A model generated the notes under the pieces. That model was not told the DNA's origin. It did not search any database and worked only from the letters and a program-made list of their open reading frames with translations. Of a stretch of DNA of 64,000 bases, positions 42,101 to 53,784 are shown one piece after another. Source of the DNA: Salvia splendens (lineage: Eukaryota > Streptophyta > Magnoliopsida > Lamiales > Lamiaceae); contig NC_056051.1 of NCBI RefSeq assembly GCF_004379255.2, positions 7,962,062 through 8,026,061 on the forward strand, given 5' to 3'. The number at the start of each line of letters is the position of its first letter. Positions within the stretch are counted from its first letter, which is position 1. A program made the translations under genes and the position numbers.

Positions 42101-44463
42101 AACGCATTAGAGTATATCCGCTGGACACTTCTAATAGTCCCGCCACTTTTTTTGTCCACAGCCTCAGTTTATTTGTCCGCGCCTACAAAAAAAAAGTGTC
42201 TGCATCTATAGTGGACACTTTTTTTAGCCACTTTTCACTTTAATATTTTTTTTATATTTTAATTCAATTATAATAAAAATTATCGGACTACACATAATTA
42301 GGAAAAACGGTTATAATTCAATAAATTAAAATTGATTACTAAATTTTCGTCGTATTAAAGTAATGGAAAAATTATACAACGAAAATTTAATCGACAGAAA
42401 ATCACACCACTTCTTCACGCTGCGCCCCCTCCCCTACGTGCCCATACCTCTTCAATCAAATCGGCCTGGAGTGTGGTATGTGATGTACTCCTGCGCATAT
42501 CAGTGAATCGTTGGAGCAAATATTCATTGCTACGTGGTACACCCATCTGTATCGGCCGGAGGCAACACCGTGACTTGAACTTGCACCATCTTCCGGTGCC
42601 CAGCGCTCCGCAACAAAGCCTTCATCTTCTATTATCATATTGTGCAATATAATACATGTTAACATAATATTCGCGACATCATCTTCATGCCAAACTCGTG
42701 ACGGGCACCATATAATGGCCCATCGCGCTTGAAGCGCACCAAAAGCTCGCTCAACATCTTTCAGAGCAGCCTCTTGTTTTCGCGCAAAATATTGTTTCTT
42801 CGGTCCAACCGGTTGGCGAACTGTCTTGACGAATACGGGCCATCGAGGGTATATCCTATCTGCCAAATAGTATCCCCTGCGGTACTGCGTTCCGTTGGCT
42901 ACGAAGCTGACTTCTGGACCCTCCCCCTGGCACTCATCATTGAAGAGAGGCGATAATTGCAGAACGTTGACATCGTTGTTCGAACCAGCAACACCGAAAT
43001 ACGCATGCCAGATTCGCAAGCGGTAGTCAGCAACGGCTTCCAGAATCATCGATGGACCTTTGCTTTTGAAACCAGTAGTGAACTGGCCTTTCCACGCCGC
43101 GGGCAGTTTCTCCACTCCCAATGCATGTAATCGATGCTCCCTAACACCCCTGGGAAATCGTGCACCAAACCGTGCATATCTAGCAGTCTCTGGCACTCAT
43201 AAGAGGTTGGCTTTCGTAGGAACTCCGGACCAAAGATTTCTCGGATCCCCTTACAAAACTGTCTGAGCACCGTTAGGCTAGTCGTCTCACCCATCTGTAG
43301 ATACTCGTCGAACATATCATCCGGTCCGGCATAGGCAAGCTGCCTAATTGCAGCGGTGCATTTCTGAAAAGTAGATAGCCCGATCCGGCCAATGCAATCA
43401 CTCCGGAGGGTGAAGCACCGGTACCGCTTCGCCAAATTCATCGCTATATGGGTGAAGAGCCGTTGCGACATTCTGAAACGCCGACGGAAAATCTTGGGTG
43501 GATATCTCCGCCATTAGCCGCTGATGCGCTCCGCTATGGTCTCGTTGGATGGTTCGACGATGAGTAATCTCACGAGGGATCGCGGCCTCCGCCAATTCCG
43601 CCGCGCGCGCCACATCCTCCTCGTCGGCTTGGTTCTCCACCTCTTGAATCAGAGAATTCCACGCGTCATTCCACAAATCATCCATTTTTAATACCAATGG
43701 AATCCACAAATTTTAGTGAGAGAAAGTATGAGTGAAGAGTTGGAATGGTGTGAAAATAATGAGGGGAATGAGGTGTATTTATAGGTAAGTTAAATTGAAT
43801 TTTTTAAAAAATGAAAAAAAATACAATTTGTCCACCACTGCCCGCCGCACTATAGGCCAGCGCGTCCTCGGCGACTAGGCGTCGATCGCCCATCCGCCCC
43901 AAAATATCTATCCGCTACGGGGCGGATGCCCCGCCCACTATAGCCCGCCGCGGCTTAGCCGCCTCCGGGGCGGCCGGCCCCTATAGTGGACACCCTTATA
44001 AACACTAATTATAATTAAGAGTAACTCACGACATTCTATTTTTAAAATAAATAAAAATAGAGAAAAATTAAAAAAAAACACACACACACACGCATTTTCA
44101 GTTTTCCAGCTATCTCGATGAACATCATAATCTAATCGACAGCCAATTTAGCTAAATCATACAGTAACAAAAAAAAGAGATGAATTAAGCTAGGCCAAAA
44201 GAAAATAAAATTCAAATATATGTATAACATCAAACAAAAGCGCAAATCTGTTGAAGAAGGTTGCAAGAGGTCAGAATTTACTTGTTGTGAGCGTATTCGT
44301 AGAGGCGGCCGCGGCTGGAGAAGACGATGAGAGCAACTTGTGCATCGCAGAGAACGGAGAGCTCATAAGCTTTCTTCAAAAGGCCATTCCTGCGCTTGCA
44401 GAAGGTCACCTGTCGGCTGGTGTTGTTCTCGATCCTCTTTATCTCGATCTTGCCCCTCCCCAT
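39104..44463 (-). CDS. AGL11/STK-like: MADS-box transcription factor, AGAMOUS clade, SEEDSTICK/AGL11-like (class D)
   Basis: Minus-strand exons: 44282-44463, 40586-40670, 40442-40503, 40141-40240, 39607-39648, 39451-39492, 39204-39364 and 39104-39110. All borders are AG/GT and the frame closes at 681 bp (226 aa). Exon sizes 62, 100, 42 and 42 are those typical of AG-clade genes. The MADS domain (1-60) begins [15 protein letters not shown] and contains [19 protein letters not shown]. The K domain spans roughly residues 90-175 ([34 protein letters not shown]), and the C-terminus ends DRKTVHLGY, close to the KKILHLG ending of STK. STK-type factors specify ovule identity and act in seed coat and fruit development as nuclear DNA-binding multimers on CArG boxes. 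A Gln replaces the usual Glu in [11 protein letters not shown]. Intron 1 (40671-44281) hosts a Harbinger element. No coding defect is visible. Confidence 0.92.
40671..42106 (-). other. MADS-box intron 1, portion 3' of the Harbinger insertion
   Basis: AT-rich intron DNA with no coding features. A 45-bp near-perfect direct repeat (TTGATCATTATTGGGTTTAC unit) lies at about 41901-41996. In AG-clade genes the large early intron often holds regulatory elements, but I could not pick out convincing CArG or LEAFY sites by eye. Confidence 0.4.
42110..43995 (-). mobile_element. PIF/Harbinger element in MADS-box intron 1
   Basis: Left end GAGTATCCGCTGGACACTTC, right end the inverse of GGGTGTCCACTATAGGGGCC, flanked by TTA (42107-42109 and 43996-43998). 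It belongs to the CACTATAGG terminus subfamily. It carries a transposase pseudogene reading in the same direction as the MADS gene and no Myb-like gene. Confidence 0.9.
42456..43684 (-). pseudogene. Harbinger DDE transposase, frameshifted
   Basis: The N-terminal part starts [19 protein letters not shown] (ATG 43682-43684). A frameshift near 43450-43480 leads to [20 protein letters not shown] and [20 protein letters not shown], with the first catalytic Asp in [12 protein letters not shown]. Another frameshift near 43110-43130 leads to [33 protein letters not shown] (second Asp), [17 protein letters not shown] and [13 protein letters not shown] (catalytic Glu). All three acidic residues survive; two frameshifts inactivate it. 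Confidence 0.85.
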
Positions 44464-45300
44464 CTCTCAACAACCCTAGCTACCTCCCAATAATTGGGAG
44501 AGAAAGAGAGAAAGCAAAATAAAATTGTAAATAATTGCTCAAAATTCAGAAATGCTCTTTGTTCAGTTGAATTTAAGAAGATTGGAACATGAACATAAAC
44601 TCATCATCAGATCTTGTCCTAAAATCACAACATTTTTTAGAAATCTAGGTATGTATGTGTGTGTGTTTATACATTTTTTAGGAAAATACACACACACACA
44701 CATAATTATTTGATCACGTAAAAAAAATTAAAAGAAGAGAGACTGATTTCAGATCTTCATTCACAATTTAACAAAAACATGTACTGTTTTTCTAATAAAA
44801 CAGTAAATCTAGCTCTTCTTATCTGAAAATGAGCTGTTATTCGAAAAAAAGAAGAAGCAAAAAACACACAAATTGAAGTAAACAAATCCAAACACTTCCA
44901 ACAACATCACAGATTTTCACAAATTCATTCAAACCAGTTTTGTAGAGAGAGATTCTTCTAGTCACGGAAAAAAAGGATGAAAATTTAAGTAATGCAAAAA
45001 TAAGACCATTTATTTAGTTTGAGCTGCAGATCTATCTCAGGAAATGCTAATTTAGCTAAGAAAAAAAAATTAAAAAAACATTTGGAAACTGTGTGAAATG
45101 CATGGAGAGAAAATATAAGCAAAATTCTACAAACCTGGAAAACAATTGCTATTTTCCGGCGAAAAGTTGGGTTTGGCTAAAGCTTACACGATTTCCAACA
45201 ATCCCTTGAAAAAAACCTCTTTAACTAAGGCTATGGAATGAAATCATCATACATATATAACTCTTTCTTTGTTTGTACATGAGAGAGAGAGAGAGAGAGG
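44464..45300 (-). promoter_or_regulatory. MADS-box gene leader, 5'UTR intron and core promoter
   Basis: A donor site (CCAG|GTTTGTAG, exon edge at 45135) and a short leader before the ATG suggest a 5'UTR exon at about 45135-45225 and a UTR intron at about 44490-45134, as is usual for AG/STK genes. A TATATATG-type TATA box is at about 45252-45260 and a 20-bp GAGAGA tract (CT-rich in gene direction) at 45281-45300. GA tracts upstream of Arabidopsis STK bind BPC proteins; the same role here is inference. Confidence 0.5.
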
Positions 45301-47800
45301 TGAGCTAGAAAATGACATGCTTACTATATACACATCAAGCGTGAAATTGTGGCTTGGTGATGAATATCAGCTCTGCAGCAACAAATTCACCAAAAACGGC
45401 AATGTGCGACACTTTTTTGTTTATACTATTTTTTTAATGAAATAAAGTATAACTTTTGTGTGTGTGTGTAGGATTTTGAAAATCATTATTGCATGCTAAT
45501 GATCAATACTTATAATTAATGATGGTTTGTTCATAGTAAAAGAAGTGAAATGGGAGTATTAAATCAATCATATTAGGGTTTGGTGCACTCCACGTGACGA
45601 CACAATATCTGATTATAATTATTTAGTTGGAAATTGGGATGCACGAGTCCAAATTACTTCTTCAGCTAATTGCATTATTAAGTGGATTTCTTATATCACA
45701 AATCCCTTGGATTACTAATACGAAATTAATCTCAAATCTTCATGTTATGATTACCAACTTTATTTGGTTTGATTTATTGGATTAAATTGAAATTTTAAAA
45801 TTATTTTGAAATAAAAATATAAATTAAAATCTCATCAGTATAAAGTGTGTGCCACCTAGACATTAAGTTGGTGTTATCATAAAGTTTACACTTAAAATAC
45901 TAGTTTCTAAAATTATTACTGTCAAAAAAAAGTAGTGAAGTAGTTTGACTGGACTATGTCACTATGACAAAATCTCAAAGTATGAGGATTCAGAAATGAA
46001 GTTTGAAGAAAAAGTGACAAAATCAGAGTATTCATTATACTAGTTACTAGTAGGAGATATTGCCGATTGAGTTTTTCCAATTTAGTTATTTATTTATCTT
46101 TTGTAGGGTACCAATTTTTTCCTATAAAGTTGGGAAATAGTGATTGAATTAATGGCCTGCTTTTAGATTATTGGAAGTATTTGATAAGGAAAAAGAAAAA
46201 AAGAATATATGTCTGACCATGGTGCTGGGAAATAATTGTAAAAGCATTACTTTGCACTATAAATATTTCAAAAAATATATCCACAAAATAAAGAGTCATA
46301 TTTTTTAGGCTGTGTCATGAGTAGATACTAAAACCCTTGATCTTATTTTCAACTTTATTCAGAATAAATATAACTTTAAACGCAAAATTATATCCACCTT
46401 ATTTAAAATGTGCTGAACAACAACAATTTGAAACTAAATAATAACTAAACAAATTGAAAGTGAAACACAAACGAGAGACCAATAATTGAGTACGTAAGTT
46501 CGATTTCAAAATTATTTGGTTAAAATAATGCAACATGGGACCTTTCCGTGGCTATCGAAATATTTACTCCATAAAGCTCAACAAATTTAAATTAAAATTA
46601 AAATTAAAATTAAAATTAAAAATGATTTAATACAAAGATAAAATGGAGAAAACCAAACTCAGAATCAAAACTCCAAATTGATACATTATTCACTAATGCA
46701 AGTTTGATTCTATTAATAGAATAGTGACTTTGTGGTCCTAATGTGGACTGAAGTTATATGTAATTTTCATTGTCATTTTCAAATATCACTTTCGAATTAA
46801 TTTCTATCATATGAATATGATATCTGAAACGAATAATTTCAGAACCACTTTTTATTACTTTCCTATTATTTTTTATTTTATTTACTATTTCTATTAACTT
46901 GGGAGTATATATTAAAAAGGTTTTCGACCCGCTCACTCAGTTATTTATATAAGTTCAATAACATTAATTATTGCTCATCTAACTAAGACAACTATGCTAA
47001 CTATGAAATCAAGAAATACTATGCAATCAGAACCTTAATTATAAAAATTAAACTAAATACTAAATTCCACGAGGTAAAGAGAATTAGTATATAATCTCAG
47101 AAATCATTAGAATTACAGAAATATATGAATGTGAAATTGGAATTCAATAAGATTTTTAATTAAGGTCGAAGCTTGAATCACTAACTGAGTAATTGTACTA
47201 AAGATTTTTCCAAAAAATGTTTTTAAGAAATTCTATCTAGATTGGGCTTGGCATCGTTACGTGCAATTTTTGGGCCGGTTTCATATTAACCCAAGAAATC
47301 TATCGTTTTAACAGTTAGTATTTCATATTATTAACAATTTTTGGGCTTTCATGTTTGAGCATTAAATTCAACAGAAAAAATTAACTTTGTACCATAATAT
47401 ATATTATTTGTGACTAAAAGATAATAAATTCAAAGGACCAAAAATCTTTTTTAGAGCAATTGTAAAAGACCAAATTTGAACTTTAATCTTTTTTATTTCA
47501 TCAATCAACACATTCTATAATCTTGTATTTCATTTCACCAACCAAACTGATTCTATAATTTCGTATTCCATTCATCAACTATCACCATAATGAAATTCCA
47601 GCAGCTTTGAAAATCATAACAAATCACTGCATAAATATCAAAATCAAGATGAAAATGCTACAAATGTTATTATTTGACAATCACACCTCAAGAATCAAGA
47701 CAAAGATAATGATCACTATGTTCAACTGTGAAAAGAGAGGTCGAGCGACAGCTGTTATCGTTCTCGGATCTTTCAGACACCCAGGAGGAAAGATCGAAGC
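45301..47800. other. AT-rich intergenic region upstream of the MADS-box gene
   Basis: I see no gene. A short AAATTA tandem run lies at 46586-46622. The segment is probably promoter and enhancer space for the MADS gene and 3' flank of the small membrane-protein gene at 47801-49572. Confidence 0.45.
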
Positions 47801-49572
47801 TCAATCCCGGATGCCAAGTTCGACTTCAAGCTCGTCATCCTGCTCAAAGAGCCTCAGGAGGCGAGCGTGTTGCTCCTCCCGCTTCTTTCTTTGCCACAGC
47901 TTGAATAAGAAGACAGAAAACGCCCCTACGGCTACAAGACCGAGGCATATGAGGAGGACTTCCAGCCACGTGGAACCTCCAGACGACTTCTTGCTTGAAT
48001 CCTTCTGGTCGGAAGAATTGGATGTGGCCAAGGTGTCCGCCAATCCTACACAGACGACAGTAACATTCAAGAAAAGAAACAACCGATCCCAACTAAGGAC
48101 GATTAATGCACAGAAAAGCATATTGACGAAGAAACGAATAGGAAGTATGAATGGAACACAAAACGAAAGATATTGCCTAGGCTCAACTCTTGTGAAACCA
48201 GCGTTGAGCTTAGCATCGTACATACTGGCGAACACACATTGGAGTTAACCAAACCTACTTTTTAATTCTTTTTTTCTTAAATTTATCTCAATTTTATGTA
48301 AATTGCTATGCAAAACCCCCCCATCTATTATGGGGATCGGCATAAAATTTAGAAAACATAGCCCACACCACTTTCATGTTCAAGCATGACATAGTAAGAG
48401 AACTAAGATCTTTACCAAACTTTTATGAAGCAAACGCTGGGCTCAACTACAACTTAAAAAAATACGGATTGATTCTATACATTGTTTACTAAATCTGAGC
48501 TAGCCTAACAAACACATGTAAGGCAAAAGAACTAACGATCTTTACCAAGCTGTTCTGAAGCAAACATCAAACTCAGCTCCAAGTAAAACCAACACACAAT
48601 CATATCTAGGTTATACTATGACTGAGATAACCTCATTGATGTTAGCAATCTCTACCAAACTCTTACGAAGCCAATGTCGAGGTCGACTCCAACTAAAAGC
48701 AACGCATGATCTAGTTCAACTTTTACCATGTCTGAGCTAGCCATACTGACATTCAAGAACTAAATCGCCTTATACAACAACTATTGGTATCCAAGCTCGT
48801 AGAAAGCCGACTTTGAGCTCATGCCAAGTGCCAATTAAAAGAAACTATGATTAGATCGAGCCTTTTACTCGTTCTGAGCTAGCCTACGAAGCCAATGTTG
48901 GGCTCATGCCAACTAGGATCAACGCATGATTAGATCGGGTTTTCACTCATTCTCAGATAAATCTAACAAGCATTCAAGAAACAAATCACCATCTTAACCA
49001 AAAATCCAGCTGATTGAGCAACAATACTTGACCAACAGATACACTTCCTCGATATACATGAAAACGAGCTTGCTTAGATTAGCATTGCAGCACCATTCTT
49101 GAACTAAATGATCAACAATCCACACCATAAAGCACAAGATTTTGATATTTTGTTCAACCTCTCCAACTATTTAGATCAGCTCAACAAAAATATTTACAAT
49201 CAAACATGGAACAGAGACACAACAAAATGAACAGCAATCTCAAGAGAATCTGAGCTATTGACTTCAAAATTCCAATTTACCCCTTTCCAATTACACATGT
49301 TCTTCCCAAACAATCAACTCAATCCCTAAGTTCTCTCAATCCCACGAAACTCACAAATTAAACCTAAAAAACACCTTCCCAAAGAACAAGAGATAATGAA
49401 ATCCTGAAAATTTCTTGAACTGTCTAAATCAGCTACACCAAACTGCAAAACTCAATTGAATCTCAAAACAAAAAAGTAGAAAGAAGGGCATACCTGGAAT
49501 AAGCAAAAGTGAGAAGGAGGAGAATAAACATGAGAGAAACAGCATATAGCTCCGATCTATGATCTTCATCAT
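47801..49572 (-). CDS. Small single-pass membrane protein of unknown function, two exons
   Basis: Exon 1 49494-49572 and exon 2 47801-48045 join in frame (CCAG|GATTGG) to give 107 aa starting MMKIIDRSYM. The N-terminal 26 residues are a hydrophobic signal peptide (FLSCLFSSFSLLLIP). A short Ser/Asp-rich lumenal or extracellular part follows (TLATSNSSDQKDSSKKSSGG), then one membrane segment (WLEVLLICLGLVAVGAFSVFLF), a basic stop-transfer patch (KLWQRKKREEQHARLLR) and an acidic end (FEQDDELEVELGIRD). This predicts a type I orientation with a cytosolic tail. I do not recognise a named family, although small proteins of this plan are common in plants. The 1.4-kb intron contains tandem repeats. Confidence 0.72.
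48380..48975. repeat. Degenerate tandem repeats in the small membrane-protein intron
   Basis: About five units of roughly 110-130 bp share the ordered words TCTTTACCAA, GAAGC(C/A)AA, GCTCAACTCCAA-like, and TCTGAGCTAGCC. They are diverged by perhaps a quarter of positions, so the array is old. A related piece (CTCAACTCTTGTGAAACCAG) lies near 48180. Confidence 0.65.
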
Positions 49573-50819
49573 CTCAATTAGCTTATCAAAATCTTCCTTT
49601 TTTCGTCTTCTTCTACGTTTCCTTGTTTACGCGATTCCTACCACCGAATTAATTTGCTGGGGCTAATTGGGATTGTCGGGCTGCAATTGGGAGGAGTTGA
49701 ATGCAACCATTCAACAACTTGTAGTTTCAGCTCTCTGCCCACTTATGTACCGAAAATAATTCTGCTTTTTTATTTATTGGTGTTTCATTCCGTTCGATGC
49801 TGCGATTATGTTGAAACAGTCCGGCGATGGGAATTAGATCTTTCGTCGTTATTGCCTCCTCGATTTCTTTTGTTCTTGGTTCCTTCTAACCAGATTTGTT
49901 TTAGGAGTTATTTTTATTGATTAGACTTTACAAATATAATACTATTTTCATGCAATATTATTAATTATAAATTGCCCAATGAGACAATACTTGTGTTATA
50001 GATTTATACATACCGACACAAATACATGAATTTTAAATATTAATTTGTGTGTTTAGAGTATCGTATTATATTATGTACCTATCATCATTAATACTAGTAT
50101 TACTTATCTATTTTGAGACAATATATATTGATGTTATTTGCACCTTATTTTTTATAAAAGAATCTCACTTAGTAATATCTTATATATTTTATAATATAGT
50201 ATAAAATATAAAAATATAGTAACACTTTCTATCCATTTTTATTTATATTTTTTTATAATATATGCATATTAAAACTGGAATAATAAAGAACTAAGAGTAT
50301 TATTTTTATTAAATTAAATACTCCATTAGTCTGGAATATGAGTCTCATTTCTAATAGGCACTGGTTTTAACAAATTGTTTGAGCGTGTAATATTTCATCC
50401 GTTCCTGAAGAGTATGCATTATTTTCTTTTTCGTCCGTCCCCAAATAGTATGAACATTTCAATTCTCTTATCTCTAATGAGGTGTGATCCATTCTCCATT
50501 AATAATATTTAAAAAAAACTTTCTCTATCTATCTCTCTCTTACTTTACTAAATACATATCTCTCTCTTACTTTACTAAATATGTATTAAAATCTGTGCCG
50601 AACCCAAAGTTTATATTCTTTAGGAACGGAGGGAGTATTGGAAGTGTGATAGTAAATTTTGGGCCTACTTGGAGTGTTTGATTTATAAATTCAACTTTTA
50701 TACCATAATTTTCTGACTATTTTCTTATTTTTTTCTATTACTTCTTTTAATTCCAAATTATATTACACAATCAACGAAAATAATTAAGGTTTTAGAATGG
50801 GAGAGTGAGAGATTGAATC
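49573..50819. other. Intergenic region with Stowaway-like remnants
   Basis: The promoter side of the small membrane-protein gene comes first, then AT-rich DNA. A Stowaway-like element with ends CATCCGTTCCTGAAGAGTATGCAT and its inverse TTAGGAACGGAGGGAG spans about 50398-50637, and a partial ACTCCATTAGTCTGGAATATG end lies near 50321. No coding region. Confidence 0.55.
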
Positions 50820-51109
50820 GGCGCAAATAGACGTCACCACGGTTCGTGAACCGCTGGTTCACGGTTCGGAACCGGCGGTTCCGGTTCAAGAATTGGTGGA
50901 ACCTGAACCGGCCAGGCCAAGACCTCACGGTTCCGGTTCATGAACCGTGAACCGGCGGTTCACTTGAACCGGCTGAAGCGTCGGTAGTTATCCGGTTCCG
51001 GGCCGGTTCGGGCGGTTCGGCGGTTCATCCGATTTTTTTTTTACATTGTAAATTATAATTCAAGTTAAAAATGTAAAAAAACTTGCGTAAATAAAATTAG
51101 AATGAAGCG

Positions 51110-51256
51110 ATGTACAAATGTAATTTTATTGATACAAATTACAACTTCAAAATTACAAATTACAACTTTAAAATTACAAATTACAAGTTAAAATTTACAA
51201 ATTACAACATAAAAATTAGAAATTACAACTTCAAAATTATAAATTACAAAAGACTT
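51110..51256. repeat. Short tandem repeat (about 20 bp unit)
   Basis: Repeated ACAAATTACAACTTCAAAATT-type units (about seven, imperfect) near the left end of the deleted hAT element; no coding meaning. Confidence 0.75.
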
Positions 51257-51469
51257 AAAGTCTTCATTACAATTTACAAAATTACATATTCGAAATAAAT
51301 GGGAGAAAAAAGAAATAAAGGAAAGGGACTTGAGCTCAACTTAAATTTAAACTTAAATATAAAATTTAAGTTGAAATATAGGTTGAGATGGCTACGTATC
51401 CTCAATGCTCAATTGCATTTTGGAATCAAAGTCCACGTAGTTCTCTTACCTTGCTTACCTATTTGGCTT

Positions 51470-52327
51470 GATCGGGGGAATTGATGCGATCCATCATCGC
51501 CTTCGTCCGACGATAGATTCACATCGTACTCGAACCGCGAAGCCGAATGTGAATGCCCCCCTTTTTGGTCGTCGTCGCCGAGGGCAAGTAACAAGGCCGC
51601 ATTTCGATCTTCTTCCTCCTACGAGAATTATACGACTAAGTAAAAATACTAACATAAAAGTAAAACACATAGTCCATAGACACATATTTAATATAAATGA
51701 AATTAATACTAACATATAGAGAAATTTAATATAAATGAAATTAATACTAACATAATTGTAAACTTATAACATATAACATATTAAAACTTATAACATATTA
51801 AAACTTACTAACATGTAACATATAACATAAAACATATAAAACATATTTAATACAAACGAATTTATTACTAACATATAAATAAAACACATTAAAACATATA
51901 ATACTAACATAATTGTAAAACATATTAAAACTTATAACATATAACATATTAAAACTTACTAACATATAACATATTAAAACTTATAACATATTAGAACATA
52001 TAACATATTAAAACTTACTAACATAAAACTTACTAACATATAACATATTAAAACTTAAAACATATTAAAACTTACTAACATATTAAAACTTAAAACATAT
52101 TAAAACTTACTAACATCTTAAAACTTACTAACATATTAAAATTTATAACATATAACATAAAACATATTAAAACTTAGAAGTTTAGAACTTACTTGTACTC
52201 GAATAGCGGCTCGCCTTCCCACCTCCTCCGCAACTTGTGCTCTAGTAGGGGCACGACGACGACGAGAGTCACTTTGATCTTTGGCAATTCCCTTGCCCCG
52301 ATCACCACCACGACGAGATGAAGACAT
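51470..52327 (-). pseudogene. hAT transposase remnant
   Basis: Exon 1 (52193-52327) encodes 45 residues, MSSSRRGGDRGKGIAKDQS onward, matching exon 1 of the complete hAT gene, with the same GTAAGT donor. An expanded AT-rich intron follows. Exon 2 resumes near 51620 with EEEDRNAALLLALGDDDQK, DVNLSSDEGDDGSH and then jumps to sequence matching the 3' flank of the complete element (CAAGCCAAATAGGTAAG...). The zinc finger, catalytic region and dimerisation domain are all gone. Confidence 0.85.
51640..52190. repeat. AT-rich tandem repeats in the deleted hAT intron
   Basis: Many copies of CTTACTAACATATAACATAT and ATATTAAAACTTA make up nearly the whole interval. The equivalent intron of the complete element is only 101 bp, so the repeats expanded after the families split. 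Confidence 0.8.
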
Positions 52328-53043
52328 GATATTATGGAAATTGGAAGTAGAGAATAGAGAGTAGTGTTTATGTGAATATGATAACATGAACAAGAACAAC
52401 GTGAGTAAATTATGAGCGCAAATAACGTAAACAACTTGAGAGAATGAGGATGGAGAATAGAGAAATTGAGATTGAGAGAGAAATTCTTATTAACACAAGA
52501 ATGGGGTAAGTAGAAATGAAGAGGAGGGGGTATTTATAGGGGAAAATTGTGATTAAAAAAAATAAAAAAAAATTAAATTTTAAAAAATCACGGCGAAACC
52601 GCCGGTTTACCGCCGGAACCGCCGGTTTTCGGTGGAACCGGCGGTTTTGAGGACCGTTTGAAATTTCAAAATTTGAAAAATCCGGCGGGAAACCGGCGGT
52701 TTTGTCTCCGGAACGCCGGTTTTCGGTGGAACCGGCGGTTTCCGTCCACGGTTTTAGTCAAAACCGGCGGCCGCGGGAGTGGTTTCTGAAAAGGCTAGGG
52801 AGTAGGCCTGAAATTGTGTCGGAAACCGCCGAACCGGCGGTTCCGGCGAAACCGGCGGTTCCGAACCGCCGGTTACGGTTTGCCAAAAATTGGAACCTGA
52901 ATCGGCCCGTCGGAACCGGCGGTTCCGGTGCCGGTTCGAACCGCCAACGACGGTTCCGGTTCCGGTTCGGGTTCGGAACCGCCGGTGACGGTTCCGGGCC
53001 GGTTCAGCCGGGCCGGTTCGGTTTGGTGATGTCTAGGCGCAAA

Positions 53044-53660
53044 TGAGTGGACAAAAAGTAGAAAATCAAGAAATTATTTTGGGATGTTTCTTAATGGCAT
53101 TTTTGAAAGTGGTGTGAATAGGGAGGGGTGGTTATTGTTTGTAAATATGGCAAAGATAACCGGGTCTCCTATTCGGACGTAGGAAATATTTTAATTCTTT
53201 GTTTACTTGTTATAATTATTTGAACGTTTATCTTAAATTTGGAGAATTTTAATTCTTTGTTTAATAGTAATAATTTATTTGAACGTTTATATAAAAATTT
53301 GGAGAATTTATACCTCGTAGGAGTATCGCGATTCGTGTTGCGTAAAATTAGATTTTTATTTGTGTTATATCATCATCGTGTCATATACAAGTTATGATCA
53401 TATGAAGCGGCTCGTGTTCATGTAAATGGTAATTTTAAGAAATTGTATTTCAAGTTTGAGTTTATCGAATCGTGTCTTTGTCATGTCAATGCGATAATAA
53501 TCATGCCAAATCCATAAATTATTAAATTTTGAAAAGAAACAAAAAAAATAAAATAAAAAAGAAACCATCTTAACTAAAATTCCTAAAATACCCATGAAAT
53601 CGTTAATTTATACGGCATATTCTCTAACAAAATGGGTACCCCTGGAGCACCATAAGAAAA
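53044..53660. other. Intergenic region upstream of eEF1B-gamma
   Basis: Non-coding, AT-rich. Two related lines near 53210 and 53265 repeat TTTAATTCTTTGTTTA and TTGAACGTTTAT, a small local duplication. No other feature. Confidence 0.5.
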
Positions 53661-53784
53661 TCAAACTATATATAGCAAAAGAAACCCTAAACCTCCCCTC
53701 TCTCGCTAAATCCTTTGCTGCGCTGTGATTCATTTCGTCTCACTCTGTTGGTAAACCCTTCATTCTCTTTATCTCTCTAAATCA
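53661..53784 (+). promoter_or_regulatory. eEF1B-gamma core promoter: TATA box, telo-box and pyrimidine-rich leader
   Basis: CTATATATAG (53666-53675) is a TATA box. AAACCCTAA (53682-53690) is a telo-box, an element known from promoters of plant translation genes such as eEF1A and ribosomal proteins. It is followed by the pyrimidine-rich CCTCCCCTCTCTCGC, where transcription probably starts. The first leader exon likely ends at a donor near 53751 (TTGGTAAACC). Confidence 0.6.

Larger units (their letters stand above)
50828..53035 (-). mobile_element. Internally deleted hAT element (2208 bp)
   Basis: Perfect 8-bp target duplication GGCGCAAA (50820-50827, 53036-53043). Ends TAGACGTCACCAC and the inverse of TAGACATCACCAAACCG. 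Both subterminal regions (50840-51030 and 52590-53030) are dense in AACCGGCGGTT / AACCGCCGGTT words. The interior keeps the first transposase exon, the start of exon 2 and the 3' flank of the gene, minus strand, with the middle removed. It is clearly a derivative of the same family as the complete element at 58234-62494. Confidence 0.93.

Noticed and set aside
47607..48248. 213-codon plus-strand frame
   Set aside because: It is the shadow of exon 2 of the minus-strand membrane-protein gene plus its intron; no domain.
49654..49920. 88-codon frame with hydrophobic residues
   Set aside because: AT-rich intergenic sequence, no start context, no similarity recognised, and next to a divergent promoter.
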